Shown piece by piece: positions 1 to 6,005 of a stretch of DNA of 6,269 bases (position 1 is the first letter of the stretch; every line of letters begins with the position of its first letter). Made by a program: the position numbers and the translations under genes. Source of the DNA: Desulfobacteraceae bacterium (GTDB lineage Bacteria; Desulfobacterota; Desulfobacteria; Desulfobacterales; SURF-7); NCBI GenBank assembly GCA_030619585.1, contig JAUXBD010000095.1, forward strand, positions 1-6,269, in the 5' to 3' direction. The notes under the pieces were generated by a model. That model had not been told where the DNA came from and ran no database searches. It saw only the letters and a list, made by a program, of their open reading frames with translations.

Positions 1-163
1 GATAGTCCCATGCCTGTAAAGTGAGACATATATATTTATCATCTATGTCAATCCTATCATAACCAATAGAATTAATATGCTTTACAATTGATTTATATTC
101 TTATAATATTATGTGTAGCTACGAGACACGATATACGCACCAAGATACTTGTTGGACCTGTTA

Positions 164-181
164 ACTATTTTGTTTAATAGT
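164..181. promoter_or_regulatory. Possible activator-binding dyad upstream of the sigma-54 promoter
   Basis: Two perfect 6-base arms, ACTATT and AATAGT, flank a 6-base TTGTTT spacer. The centre lies about 68 bases upstream of the predicted transcription start near 241. Sigma-54 promoters need an enhancer-binding activator, and such proteins usually bind dyads upstream, so the position is reasonable. The sequence is AT-rich and a 6-base dyad can occur by chance, so this is only a candidate. Confidence 0.2.
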
Positions 182-214
182 CTATATTGATATTTTTTAC
201 ATATGATCAGTGTT

Positions 215-230
215 TGGCACAAAATATGCT
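215..230 (+). promoter_or_regulatory. Sigma-54 (RpoN) type -24/-12 promoter
   Basis: The sequence has TGGCAC (215-220), a 5-base spacer and ATGCT (226-230). The known RpoN consensus is TGGCACG-N4-TTGCW. The -24 element matches all six core bases and the -12 element matches four of five. The invariant GG (216-217) and GC (228-229) are 12 bases apart, as required. Transcription would start near 241, leaving a leader of about 25 bases that contains the AAGGAG site (253-258) of the gene at 266. This placement next to a good ribosome binding site makes the match much better than a random hit. It implies control by an unknown enhancer-binding protein. Confidence 0.7.
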
Positions 231-265
231 TTGCTTAGTGTCTCGGATAAAAAAGGAGACAAGTA

Positions 266-493
266 ATGCCTGAAAGCGGAATAGATAACAACTTAAATAA
301 AGTGATCACGCTTTGCTATGATATGCTTGAGCTTGCTGATCTGGGCGACAAGATTCGCCTGGATGCCGGCTGCGGAGCTGTATACGGCTCATTGCGCGAT
401 AACGCTTATAAACTCCGGAAGATGGCTGAAGAGGAACTGGTCCGCCATGGAGGAGGGAAGAAAAGGTCAGGAACAATAAGACAGGGGTATTGA
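266..493 (+). CDS. Small uncharacterised protein, first gene of the tmc unit
   Basis: This gene encodes a 75-residue protein that I cannot assign to a named family. The start is well supported: AAGGAG at 253-258 lies 7 bases before the ATG, and a sigma-54 promoter sits directly upstream. The protein has no signal peptide, membrane segment or heme motif. Residues 8-60 look largely helical and charged, with two cysteines (C17 and C36), the second in an acidic/glycine-rich DAGCGAVYG stretch. The C-terminus (61-75) is glycine- and lysine-rich and probably disordered. Two cysteines are too few for an iron-sulfur cluster in a monomer. The gene runs in the same direction as tmcC and ends 76 bases before it, so it is probably co-transcribed and may serve the Tmc complex, but that rests on context alone. 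It is too small and compositionally unlike TmcA (no CXXCH) or TmcD. Confidence 0.75.
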   Translation: MPESGIDNNLNKVITLCYDMLELADLGDKIRLDAGCGAVYGSLRDNAYKLRKMAEEELVRHGGGKKRSGTIRQGY

Positions 494-509
494 ATACAAT
501 ATCAACTGA

Positions 510-539
510 TTTACAATACAAAAACTTTTTTTATATATT
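510..539 (+). promoter_or_regulatory. Weak candidate sigma-70 promoter for tmcC
   Basis: TTTACA (510-515) and TATATT (534-539) each match five of six consensus bases and are 18 bases apart. They lie in the AT-rich gap between the small gene and tmcC, with a predicted start about 24 bases before the tmcC ATG. Such matches are expected by chance in DNA this AT-rich. If real, it would let tmcCB be expressed without the sigma-54 promoter. Confidence 0.25.
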
Positions 540-569
540 TTTTAATTTTTAATCAAAGGAGAAAAAAGC

Positions 570-1508
570 ATGACATCATTAACTTACCTGGTCGCATACG
601 CGGCGATAATTGTGTTTTTGCTGGCGGTGGCCTCGCGTATTATCCGCTATATCAAAAACCCTATACACCTTCGCTGGGAGCTTTATCCGGTTGCCCATGA
701 AGGGGGAGACAGAGCATCTTACGGCGGAAGCTATTATGAAGATGTCGACTGGTGGAACAAGCCGAGGCACTCTTCCAGAATCAATGAACTAAAAGTCATG
801 ATTCCGGAAATACTGTTTCTTCTGGCGGTATTTGAACATAAAAGGCCCCTTTGGTATGTTACCTACCCTTTCCATCTCGGTCTATATTTTGTAGTACTTT
901 TTATCGGCCTTCTGGGAATAGGATCTATTTCACAGCTTACGGGTATAATGGCAGACACACCGATCATGACAGCAGTTTTTGCCGTAACAAATCTTCTGGG
1001 CCCTGCAGGCCTTATCCTGACAGTCGCAGGCGCCGTGGGCCTGCTGTTTAAAAGGATAACCGATCCAGATCTCTCCAATTATTCTTCTTTTGAGCATTAT
1101 TTCAACCTGGTTCTTTTTATTGTTACAGCCGGTGTCGGAATTATCACATGGCTCTTTGTTGATCCAACTTTTGATATGGCCAGAACTTTTGTTGCAAACT
1201 TTATCAGTTTTAATTTCGCGGCCATTGACAGCTCCCTTTTTATTTTGCAGGTACTCCTTGTTGTCCTGACAATCGCCTATATACCTCTTACACACATGTC
1301 GCACTTCTTCATGAAGTACTTCCTGTACCATGACATCCGCTGGGGAGATGAACCGAATATCGATTCCCCCAAAACAGACGAAAAAATCGGTATTGTTTTG
1401 AACTACCCGGTCACATGGTCTGCCCCTCATATTGCGGGAACCGGAAATACATGGGCGGAAGTTGCGACACATAACCCGGCTGCTGCCAAAGAAGAAAAAA
1501 AGGAGTAA
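570..1508 (+). CDS. tmcC: TmcC-like membrane cytochrome b subunit (NarI/HdrE type)
   Basis: This 312-residue integral membrane protein probably carries b-type heme and links the quinone pool to its iron-sulfur partner TmcB. About five hydrophobic spans are visible: residues 5-26, 100-122, 133-160, 178-196 and 218-247. Candidate heme-ligand histidines lie at or beside the spans: H102 in the second, H176 just before the fourth, and H242 and H245 in the last, in keeping with NarI-type proteins. Residues 30-75 form a polar loop rich in tyrosine and tryptophan, and the tail (255-312) is soluble and ends in a lysine/glutamate run. AAGGAG at 556-561 lies 8 bases before the ATG. The tmcB start follows the stop by 4 bases, so translation is probably coupled. 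DsrM was considered, but the HdrD-like partner reads as TmcB rather than DsrK and no dsrJOP genes follow. The family call is firm; the TmcC label leans on the partner gene. Confidence 0.75.
   Translation: MTSLTYLVAYAAIIVFLLAVASRIIRYIKNPIHLRWELYPVAHEGGDRASYGGSYYEDVDWWNKPRHSSRINELKVMIPEILFLLAVFEHKRPLWYVTYPFHLGLYFVVLFIGLLGIGSISQLTGIMADTPIMTAVFAVTNLLGPAGLILTVAGAVGLLFKRITDPDLSNYSSFEHYFNLVLFIVTAGVGIITWLFVDPTFDMARTFVANFISFNFAAIDSSLFILQVLLVVLTIAYIPLTHMSHFFMKYFLYHDIRWGDEPNIDSPKTDEKIGIVLNYPVTWSAPHIAGTGNTWAEVATHNPAAAKEEKKE
1500..1505 (+). promoter_or_regulatory. Ribosome binding site that sets the tmcB start
   Basis: AAGGAG lies within the last codons of tmcC, 7 bases before the ATG at 1513. The open frame extends upstream to an ATG at 1432, but that start lies inside tmcC and has no comparable site. 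The 1513 start gives the N-terminus MVKRLKINDI, which fits the family. Confidence 0.8.
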
Positions 1509-1512
1509 TACC

Positions 1513-3108
1513 ATGGTAAAAAGACTTAAAATAAATGATATAAGCAAAGATACCGAACAGCTTACAAGTGTTGCGAATGAAGACTTGATGCCCCTTCCCT
1601 GGGATATTGAAGAAAAGGAGTGGGAACCGCTTTCAGATGATATTAAGGAAAAGTATGTATGCATCCTGGATGACACGATGATTCTTCCCATACCAAAGCC
1701 GAAAACAAAAGAAGAGGAAGATGAGCTTGTCAAAAAGTTCCTGGCAGGAATGGAAAAACTTTTTTCCAAAGAGAACAACTGGACGTTTTTATCCATGATT
1801 GAAACAACCATGGAAAACTGCGCGAAATGCAACACATGTTCCGATGCCTGCCACCAGTATGAAGCAAGCGGGAAAAATGAAATGTACCGGCCCACATACA
1901 AGAGCGAGGTCTTCAGGCGGATTTATAAAAAATATATCAAAAAAGAACCCCTGTCCGGACTGAGAAACGGTAATGTTGACCTTAACTGGAGGACCGTGGC
2001 TCGTCTTGGTGAGCTTGCCTACAGGTGCAATGTGTGCAGGCGATGCGCCCAGACATGTCCTATCGGTGTGGATAACGCGCTTGTGGCAAGGGAGATCCGG
2101 AAAATTTTCAGCCAGGAGATGGGAATTACAACTCCGGAACTTCATGACAAAGGATCCATGCTGCAGCTCGGTGTAGGTTCATCCACCGGGATGACTCCAA
2201 TGGTTGTACGGGATAATGTTGATTTTATCGATGAGGATTTTTCCGAGGAACTCGGTGTTGAGTTCAAGACTCCATGGGATGTGGAGGGGGCGGATATTCT
2301 ACTCATTCACAACGCCGGTGAGATCATGTCATGGCCTGACAATGTGGCCGCATTTTCCCTGATTTTCAACAGGGCGGGCCTGTCATGGACCCTCTCAAGT
2401 GACATTGCCGCTTATGACAGCATCAATTACGGTGTGTTTTATGATGATGTTCAGGCTGCCCGGACAGCACTCATTCATGCACAGGCCGCGAAAAAGCTTG
2501 GCGTTAGAAGAATTGTTCTCGGTGAATGCGGACATGCCCATAAGGCGCTGACAGTTATCGCGGACCGCATACTTCCGCCGGGCCTTCAGGTGCCCCGTGA
2601 AAGTTGTTTCCCGATATTGAGAGATATCGTGAAGTCAGGAAAGCTGAACCTTGATCCTTCCCGCAATGACTTCCCGGTTACTCTGCATGACCCGTGCAAT
2701 GTTACACGGCTGATGGGCATTATCAAGCCACAGCGTGAAATCATGGCTGCAATCTGCCCGCAGTTCCGGGAAATGGTACCCCATGGCGTGCATAACTACT
2801 GCTGCGGCGGCGGAAGCGGGTACGCCATCATGAGTCGTAACACAATTCATGAATGGCGGAATAAAATCGCCGGCAGAAAGAAGATTGAGCAGATACTTAA
2901 CGCTTTTTCAGACTGCCGCGGTCCGGAGCAGAAAAAATATGTGTGCGCACCGTGTTCAAACTGCAAAGGCCAGATTCGCGATATGATTGAGCGCTATGAG
3001 CTACTTGAAAAGGAGAATATGACATATGCCGGTGTTGTAGAGCTTATTGTAAATGCCATGCCTGATGTTGAGCATGAAGTCATTATCAAGTGGGAAGAAG
3101 GTTATTAA
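1513..3108 (+). CDS. tmcB: TmcB-like cytoplasmic iron-sulfur protein (HdrD family)
   Basis: This 531-residue soluble protein would transfer electrons on the cytoplasmic face of the membrane together with TmcC. Two ferredoxin-type motifs bind 4Fe-4S clusters: C103, C106, C109, C113 and C172, C175, C178, C182, each spaced CX2CX2CX3C. A C-terminal CCG-type domain holds C395 (in LHDPC), the pair C430-C431 (in CCGGG) and C478, C481, C484 (in CAPCSNC), which in HdrB/HdrD relatives ligate a special iron-sulfur cluster. The first CCG repeat is degenerate: residues 259-345 keep the fold-like sequence and a GECGH motif (C339) but lack a CC pair. There is no signal peptide or membrane span. DsrK is the main alternative; the first cluster region, the N-terminal 100 residues and the CAPCSNCKGQ end fit TmcB as I remember it. 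One small oddity is histidine (H114) after the fourth cysteine of cluster one, where proline is more usual. A terminator follows 30 bases after the stop. Confidence 0.8.
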   Translation: MVKRLKINDISKDTEQLTSVANEDLMPLPWDIEEKEWEPLSDDIKEKYVCILDDTMILPIPKPKTKEEEDELVKKFLAGMEKLFSKENNWTFLSMIETTMENCAKCNTCSDACHQYEASGKNEMYRPTYKSEVFRRIYKKYIKKEPLSGLRNGNVDLNWRTVARLGELAYRCNVCRRCAQTCPIGVDNALVAREIRKIFSQEMGITTPELHDKGSMLQLGVGSSTGMTPMVVRDNVDFIDEDFSEELGVEFKTPWDVEGADILLIHNAGEIMSWPDNVAAFSLIFNRAGLSWTLSSDIAAYDSINYGVFYDDVQAARTALIHAQAAKKLGVRRIVLGECGHAHKALTVIADRILPPGLQVPRESCFPILRDIVKSGKLNLDPSRNDFPVTLHDPCNVTRLMGIIKPQREIMAAICPQFREMVPHGVHNYCCGGGSGYAIMSRNTIHEWRNKIAGRKKIEQILNAFSDCRGPEQKKYVCAPCSNCKGQIRDMIERYELLEKENMTYAGVVELIVNAMPDVEHEVIIKWEEGY

Positions 3109-3138
3109 TAATTAATAGTTACATTAGGAAACAATGTG

Positions 3139-3174
3139 AAAGGCCATTGACGATACACATCAATGGCCTTTTTT
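3139..3174 (+). terminator. Strong hairpin terminator after tmcB
   Basis: A perfect 12-base stem (3139-3150 with 3160-3171, core GGCCATTGA) closes a 9-base loop and runs into six T residues (3169-3174). This is a typical intrinsic terminator for the tmc unit. On the minus strand the same hairpin directly follows the stop codon of the 58-codon ORF, but it has only three T residues behind it there, so termination in that direction would be weaker. Confidence 0.9.
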
Positions 3175-3350
3175 CATGGGAAAACAGGATCGCCGGGAAC
3201 AATAAATAGCCGGCCTCTGGGTTCAAGGTTAAAAAGAGCATAGGCCACCGCACTTCCCCTCCGGTCAGATACAAGTAAAGCTGTATACCGGCTATGGAAC
3301 TCACCTCGATATTCAAAATAACCCTCCGGATATGAATTTACGGACATCAT
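3174..3350 (-). CDS. Short hypothetical protein convergent to tmcB (58 residues)
   Basis: This minus-strand ORF reads from the double ATG at 3350-3345 to TGA at 3176-3174. An in-frame TAA lies just upstream of the start, so the protein cannot be longer. It begins MMSVNSYPEG and ends FIVPGDPVFP. The centre is rich in aromatic and alternating hydrophobic residues that suggest beta strands, with RYTALLVSD and RGRLFIVPGD as recognisable stretches. There are no cysteines, signal peptide or membrane span, and I recognise no family. In its favour, the stretch is clearly more GC-rich than the flanking spacers, the stop abuts a hairpin terminator as convergent genes often do, and the amino acid mix is protein-like. 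Against it, there is no Shine-Dalgarno site near the ATG and no clear promoter. It could also be a remnant of a longer gene. A longer overlapping frame on the same strand (3119-3316) looks less like protein. Confidence 0.45.
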   Translation of the reverse strand: MMSVNSYPEGYFEYRGEFHSRYTALLVSDRRGSAVAYALFNLEPRGRLFIVPGDPVFP

Positions 3351-3408
3351 TGTTTAGATGTGTTATAATTGCCCGGCTCCGAGAATTGCTGGGCGTATAT
3401 TATTTGTA

Positions 3409-3436
3409 TTGACAACGCTTCCACCATTATAATAGT
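3409..3436 (+). promoter_or_regulatory. Candidate sigma-70 promoter of the rnf operon
   Basis: A perfect -35 box, TTGACA (3409-3414), is followed after 16 bases by AATAGT (3431-3436), which matches four of six -10 bases. A perfect TATAAT at 3428-3433 lies only 13 bases from TTGACA, too close to pair with it; it could pair with the poorer TTGTAT (3404-3409) at 18 bases. Either way transcription would start around 3440-3445, some 60 bases before rnfC. The terminator upstream makes a separate rnf promoter necessary. Confidence 0.5.
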
Positions 3437-3453
3437 AAAATCAGTCTGTACAT

Positions 3454-3473
3454 TTAGTTTTTTAATAAACAAA
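3454..3473. promoter_or_regulatory. Near-palindrome in the rnf leader, possible operator
   Basis: Arms TTAGTTT (3454-3460) and AAACAAA (3467-3473) are inverted repeats with one mismatch around a 6-base spacer. The site would lie just downstream of the predicted rnf transcription start, where a repressor could act. It faintly recalls Rex-type redox operators but does not match their known sequence well, and the region is AT-rich. This is a weak candidate. Confidence 0.2.
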
Positions 3474-3502
3474 AGATGTTACCGCACTCTTAAGGAGAGG
3501 GC

Positions 3503-4867
3503 ATGGGTCTTAAAATAGAAGGATTTGAAGGCAGCGGAACTTTTGAAAAGGGTGTACATCCACCTGGACGAAAAAACTTTTCCACTGATATTCCAATTGA
3601 AGTAATACCGACACCGAAAAAAGTGGTGCTGCCTATGTCACAGCATATTGGTGCCCCATGTGCATCCCAGGTCAAAGCTAAACAGGAGGTGACTTTCGGT
3701 GAGGTGATCGGTAAAGCCAAGGCGTTTGTCTCAGCGCCTATTCACTCTCCGATAAACGGCAAAGTCCTGAAAGCAGCAAATGTTACCCTGCCCAATGGAC
3801 GGCGTGTGCCTGCGATCCCCATAAAGGCCGAAGGTGATCAACTTGAAGGAAAGGCCCTGATGGATGAAATATTTGGGGGAGACTGGTCAAAAGATTGCGC
3901 CGGGAAATATGATCCCAAAGCAATCTCCGACGCAATAAACGATGCCGGCATTGTGGGTCTTGGTGGCGCGGCTTTTCCCACCCATGTTAAGATTATGCCC
4001 AACGAGGACAAACCAATTGATGCCCTTTTAATAAATGGATGTGAATGCGAACCCTATCTTACACCTGATTACCGCATGATGATTGAGTTCCCGGAAGCGA
4101 TTATCGCGGGTTCTCTTTTGGCAGGTCATGCTGTTGGCGCAAAGAAAATTGTCATAGGAATTGAAGACAACAAGCCAAAAGCGGTTGAATCCATGGAAAA
4201 GGCAGCTGCCGGCACAGGTATTAAAATTGCCCGACTCAAAACCAAGTATCCACAGGGCAGTGAAAAACACCTTATCATGTCTGTTATGAAGCGAAAAGTC
4301 CCGCCCGGTGGTTTGCCCATAGAGGTGGGTGCGGCTGTGAGCAATGTGGGAACTGTTGCGGCAATAGCCGGGGCTGTTTTAAAGAAAAAACCACTGACCC
4401 ACCGGGTTGTGTGTGTTACAGGCGCTGGAATAAACAACCCTAAAAATCTCCTTGTTCCAATGGGTATAAGTTATGGAGAACTGATCGATTTTTGCGGTGG
4501 TCTTACAAAAGATGCGGCCAGAATAATCTCCGGCGGACCTATGATGGGATTTGCATTTGCAGATTTAAGCACGCCGGTCACCAAAGGCGCCAGCGGCGTA
4601 ACCATACTTACAAATAAGGATGTTAAAAAAGCTGATGAAACAGCATGCGTACGTTGCGGAAGATGTGTGGACGTGTGCCCCCTTGATCTGGTGCCAAGCA
4701 AATTGGCTGTGGGATCAAGAAACAGCAATCTTGATGTTGTCCAGAAGTACAATATAATGGCCTGCCTTGAATGCGGCTGCTGCTCCTACACATGTCCGGC
4801 AAGCCTTCCAATTGTGCAGCTGATACGCATGGGAAAAGCAATGGTTGCGGCAAGCGCTAAAAAGTGA
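3503..4867 (+). CDS. rnfC: Rnf complex subunit RnfC (NADH/ferredoxin-side electron carrier)
   Basis: RnfC is the peripheral cytoplasmic subunit of the Rnf complex, which couples electron flow between ferredoxin and NAD(H) to ion transport. The 454 residues show the usual order: a barrel-sandwich N-terminal domain (about 1-110, with GVHPPGRK at 17-24), a Rossmann-like nucleotide/flavin domain (about 140-290) with the glycine-rich GLGGAAFPTH at 152-161 and NGCECEPY at 178-185, an SLBB-like region (about 297-370), and two ferredoxin motifs near the end. The cluster cysteines are C382, C385, C388, C392 and C421, C424, C427, C431, both spaced CX2CX2CX3C and followed by proline. AAGGAG at 3492-3497 lies 5 bases before the ATG. 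The length is normal and nothing is missing. It is the first gene of the rnf operon here; the multiheme cytochrome gene found just upstream of rnfC in some sulfate reducers is absent. Confidence 0.97.
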   Translation: MGLKIEGFEGSGTFEKGVHPPGRKNFSTDIPIEVIPTPKKVVLPMSQHIGAPCASQVKAKQEVTFGEVIGKAKAFVSAPIHSPINGKVLKAANVTLPNGRRVPAIPIKAEGDQLEGKALMDEIFGGDWSKDCAGKYDPKAISDAINDAGIVGLGGAAFPTHVKIMPNEDKPIDALLINGCECEPYLTPDYRMMIEFPEAIIAGSLLAGHAVGAKKIVIGIEDNKPKAVESMEKAAAGTGIKIARLKTKYPQGSEKHLIMSVMKRKVPPGGLPIEVGAAVSNVGTVAAIAGAVLKKKPLTHRVVCVTGAGINNPKNLLVPMGISYGELIDFCGGLTKDAARIISGGPMMGFAFADLSTPVTKGASGVTILTNKDVKKADETACVRCGRCVDVCPLDLVPSKLAVGSRNSNLDVVQKYNIMACLECGCCSYTCPASLPIVQLIRMGKAMVAASAKK

Positions 4868-4930
4868 GCTAAAGTTTTGGTATTTAGCCAAATCAAATAT
4901 AACAAAACAATAAATCAACTTATTTGCTTT

Positions 4931-6004
4931 ATGAATGATCAAAAACAACAATCTGACTCAAAAAGTCCTGACGTAAAAAAGCCTGACGTAAAAAAGCCGG
5001 ATGTAATAAAGCCGGACACAAAAAAGAAAAAAAATGATAGCCCTGTGCCGATTGTACAGGTCACATCATCACCCCATCTGTCCGACACATCTTTTACCAC
5101 ACAAAGAATGATGATAGATGTTTTGATCGCCCTTTTGCCTGTTATTGGAATGTCTATCTATGTGTTTAAAATATATGCTGTAAAACAGCTTTTGATATGC
5201 CTTGTAAGCTGCCTGGCCGCAGAAGTTGTTTTCGTAAAGATGAGGGGAAAGTCGCTCTCCATTACAGATTGTTCTGCAGCTATAACAGGTCTTATACTTG
5301 GTCTGTCGCTTCCCGGACCCGCACCCTGGTATGTAGGGTTTATTGCATCTTTTGTTGCCATTGGAATCGGAAAGGTGATCTACGGCGGCCTTGGAATGAA
5401 CCTTTTCAACCCGGCAATGGTTGGCAGGGCATTTGTCATGATAGCCTTTGCCGGCAGCATGGCGGCTTCCGGCTACCTGGATCAGGCAAGCGCGGTTGAT
5501 GCGATAACCCAGGCAACACCCCTGGACACTTTCAAACAGGCAGGAGAAGTTACGCCTTTATTTGATCTTTTTGTGGGGCTGACAAACGGCTCCCTTGGTG
5601 AAGTAAGCGCAATTGCATGCATTATAGGCGGGCTTTATCTTTGTATCCGCAGAACAGCTTCATGGGAAATTCCAGCAGGCATAATCGCTTCGGTTGTTGT
5701 CCTTGGTTTGATAACAGATATGGTTACCGCAAGCTCCGGTTGGAATGTGTTGCACCATATTTTCAGTGGCGCGCTTCTTTTCGGGGCGTTTTATATTGCC
5801 ACCGATCCTGTGACAAGCCCGCTTACACCAAAAGGAAAATTTATTTTTGGCGTGGGCGCAGGCGCTATTATTATGCTCCTTCGTATTTTTAGCGGGTATC
5901 CGGAAGGGGTTATGTTTGCCGTACTTTTGATGAATGCTCTTACGCCCCTCATAAACCGTTGGACAATACCGACTCCGTTCGGGGCAATAAAAAAGGCGGC
6001 ATAA
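4931..6004 (+). CDS. rnfD: Rnf complex membrane subunit RnfD (flavin-carrying)
   Basis: RnfD is an integral membrane subunit that carries covalently bound FMN and takes part in the ion-coupled electron path. After a hydrophilic N-terminus, roughly nine or ten hydrophobic spans run from residue 61 to 341. Family signatures are present: GGLGMNLFNPAMVGRAF at 152-168, QATPLD at 194-199 with T196 as the expected FMN attachment residue, ATDPVTSPLTPKG at 290-302 and GYPEGVMFAVLLMNALTPL at 322-340. The core begins near residue 41. The first 40 residues are an unusual extension with four lysine/proline repeats (13-32). The start is uncertain. I chose ATG 4931 (357 residues). An in-frame TTG at 4877 would give 375 residues with only a weak AAGTGAG upstream, and a GTG at 5045 would give a repeat-free 319-residue protein. 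None has a good Shine-Dalgarno site. The gene follows rnfC by 63 bases and precedes rnfG by 1 base. Confidence 0.93.
   Translation: MNDQKQQSDSKSPDVKKPDVKKPDVIKPDTKKKKNDSPVPIVQVTSSPHLSDTSFTTQRMMIDVLIALLPVIGMSIYVFKIYAVKQLLICLVSCLAAEVVFVKMRGKSLSITDCSAAITGLILGLSLPGPAPWYVGFIASFVAIGIGKVIYGGLGMNLFNPAMVGRAFVMIAFAGSMAASGYLDQASAVDAITQATPLDTFKQAGEVTPLFDLFVGLTNGSLGEVSAIACIIGGLYLCIRRTASWEIPAGIIASVVVLGLITDMVTASSGWNVLHHIFSGALLFGAFYIATDPVTSPLTPKGKFIFGVGAGAIIMLLRIFSGYPEGVMFAVLLMNALTPLINRWTIPTPFGAIKKAA
4967..5026 (+). repeat. Four 15-base tandem repeats inside rnfD
   Basis: Four units of exactly 15 bases run head to tail. The first two are identical (CCTGACGTAAAAAAG) and encode PDVKK; the third and fourth encode PDVIK and PDTKK. 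The preceding 15 bases (4952-4966) look like a more decayed unit. Some differences between units are silent third-base changes (CCT/CCG, GAC/GAT), and the unit length keeps frame, so the array appears to be translated. Confidence 0.9.
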
Positions 6005-6005
6005 A

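Noticed and set aside
1..24. Possible tail of an upstream gene ending at TGA 22-24
   Set aside because: Seven codons are too few to tell a gene end from a chance frame.
79..164. TTTACA (81-86) and TATAAT (102-107) as a promoter, with a 17-codon ORF at 111-164
   Set aside because: The spacing is 15 bases, the ORF has no ribosome binding site, and such boxes are common in AT-rich DNA. The sigma-54 site is far better placed.
122..245. Inverted repeat CGAGACAC (122-129) / GTGTCTCG (238-245)
   Set aside because: The match is only 8 bases with a 108-base gap and does not extend; about one such pair is expected by chance in a region this size.
486..503. Small hairpin over the stop of the 75-codon gene
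   Set aside because: The stem is 7 bases with a wobble pair and no T tract directly after it, so it is not a convincing terminator or attenuator.
930..1901. Long minus-strand open frame (323 codons) across tmcC and tmcB
   Set aside because: It lies opposite two well-supported genes, and its translation is a low-complexity mix rich in serine, phenylalanine and cysteine with no domain. It is a shadow of the coding strand.
570..3108. Identification of the pair as DsrM-DsrK
   Set aside because: No dsrJ, dsrO or dsrP follows; a terminator comes instead. The first cluster region and the CAPCSNCKGQ end of the iron-sulfur protein fit TmcB better.
3206..3295. Inverted repeat ATAGCCGG (3206-3213) / CCGGCTAT (3288-3295)
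   Set aside because: It is 8 bases only, widely spaced, and inside the candidate small ORF; no mobile-element ends or target duplications go with it.
3119..3316. Minus-strand 65-codon frame overlapping the small convergent ORF
   Set aside because: It reads through the terminator hairpin and looks less like a natural protein than the 58-codon frame in the same place.
4967..5026. CRISPR-like or mobile repeat reading of the 15-base array
   Set aside because: Units are directly adjacent with no spacers, keep the reading frame and lie inside rnfD, so it is a coding tandem repeat.
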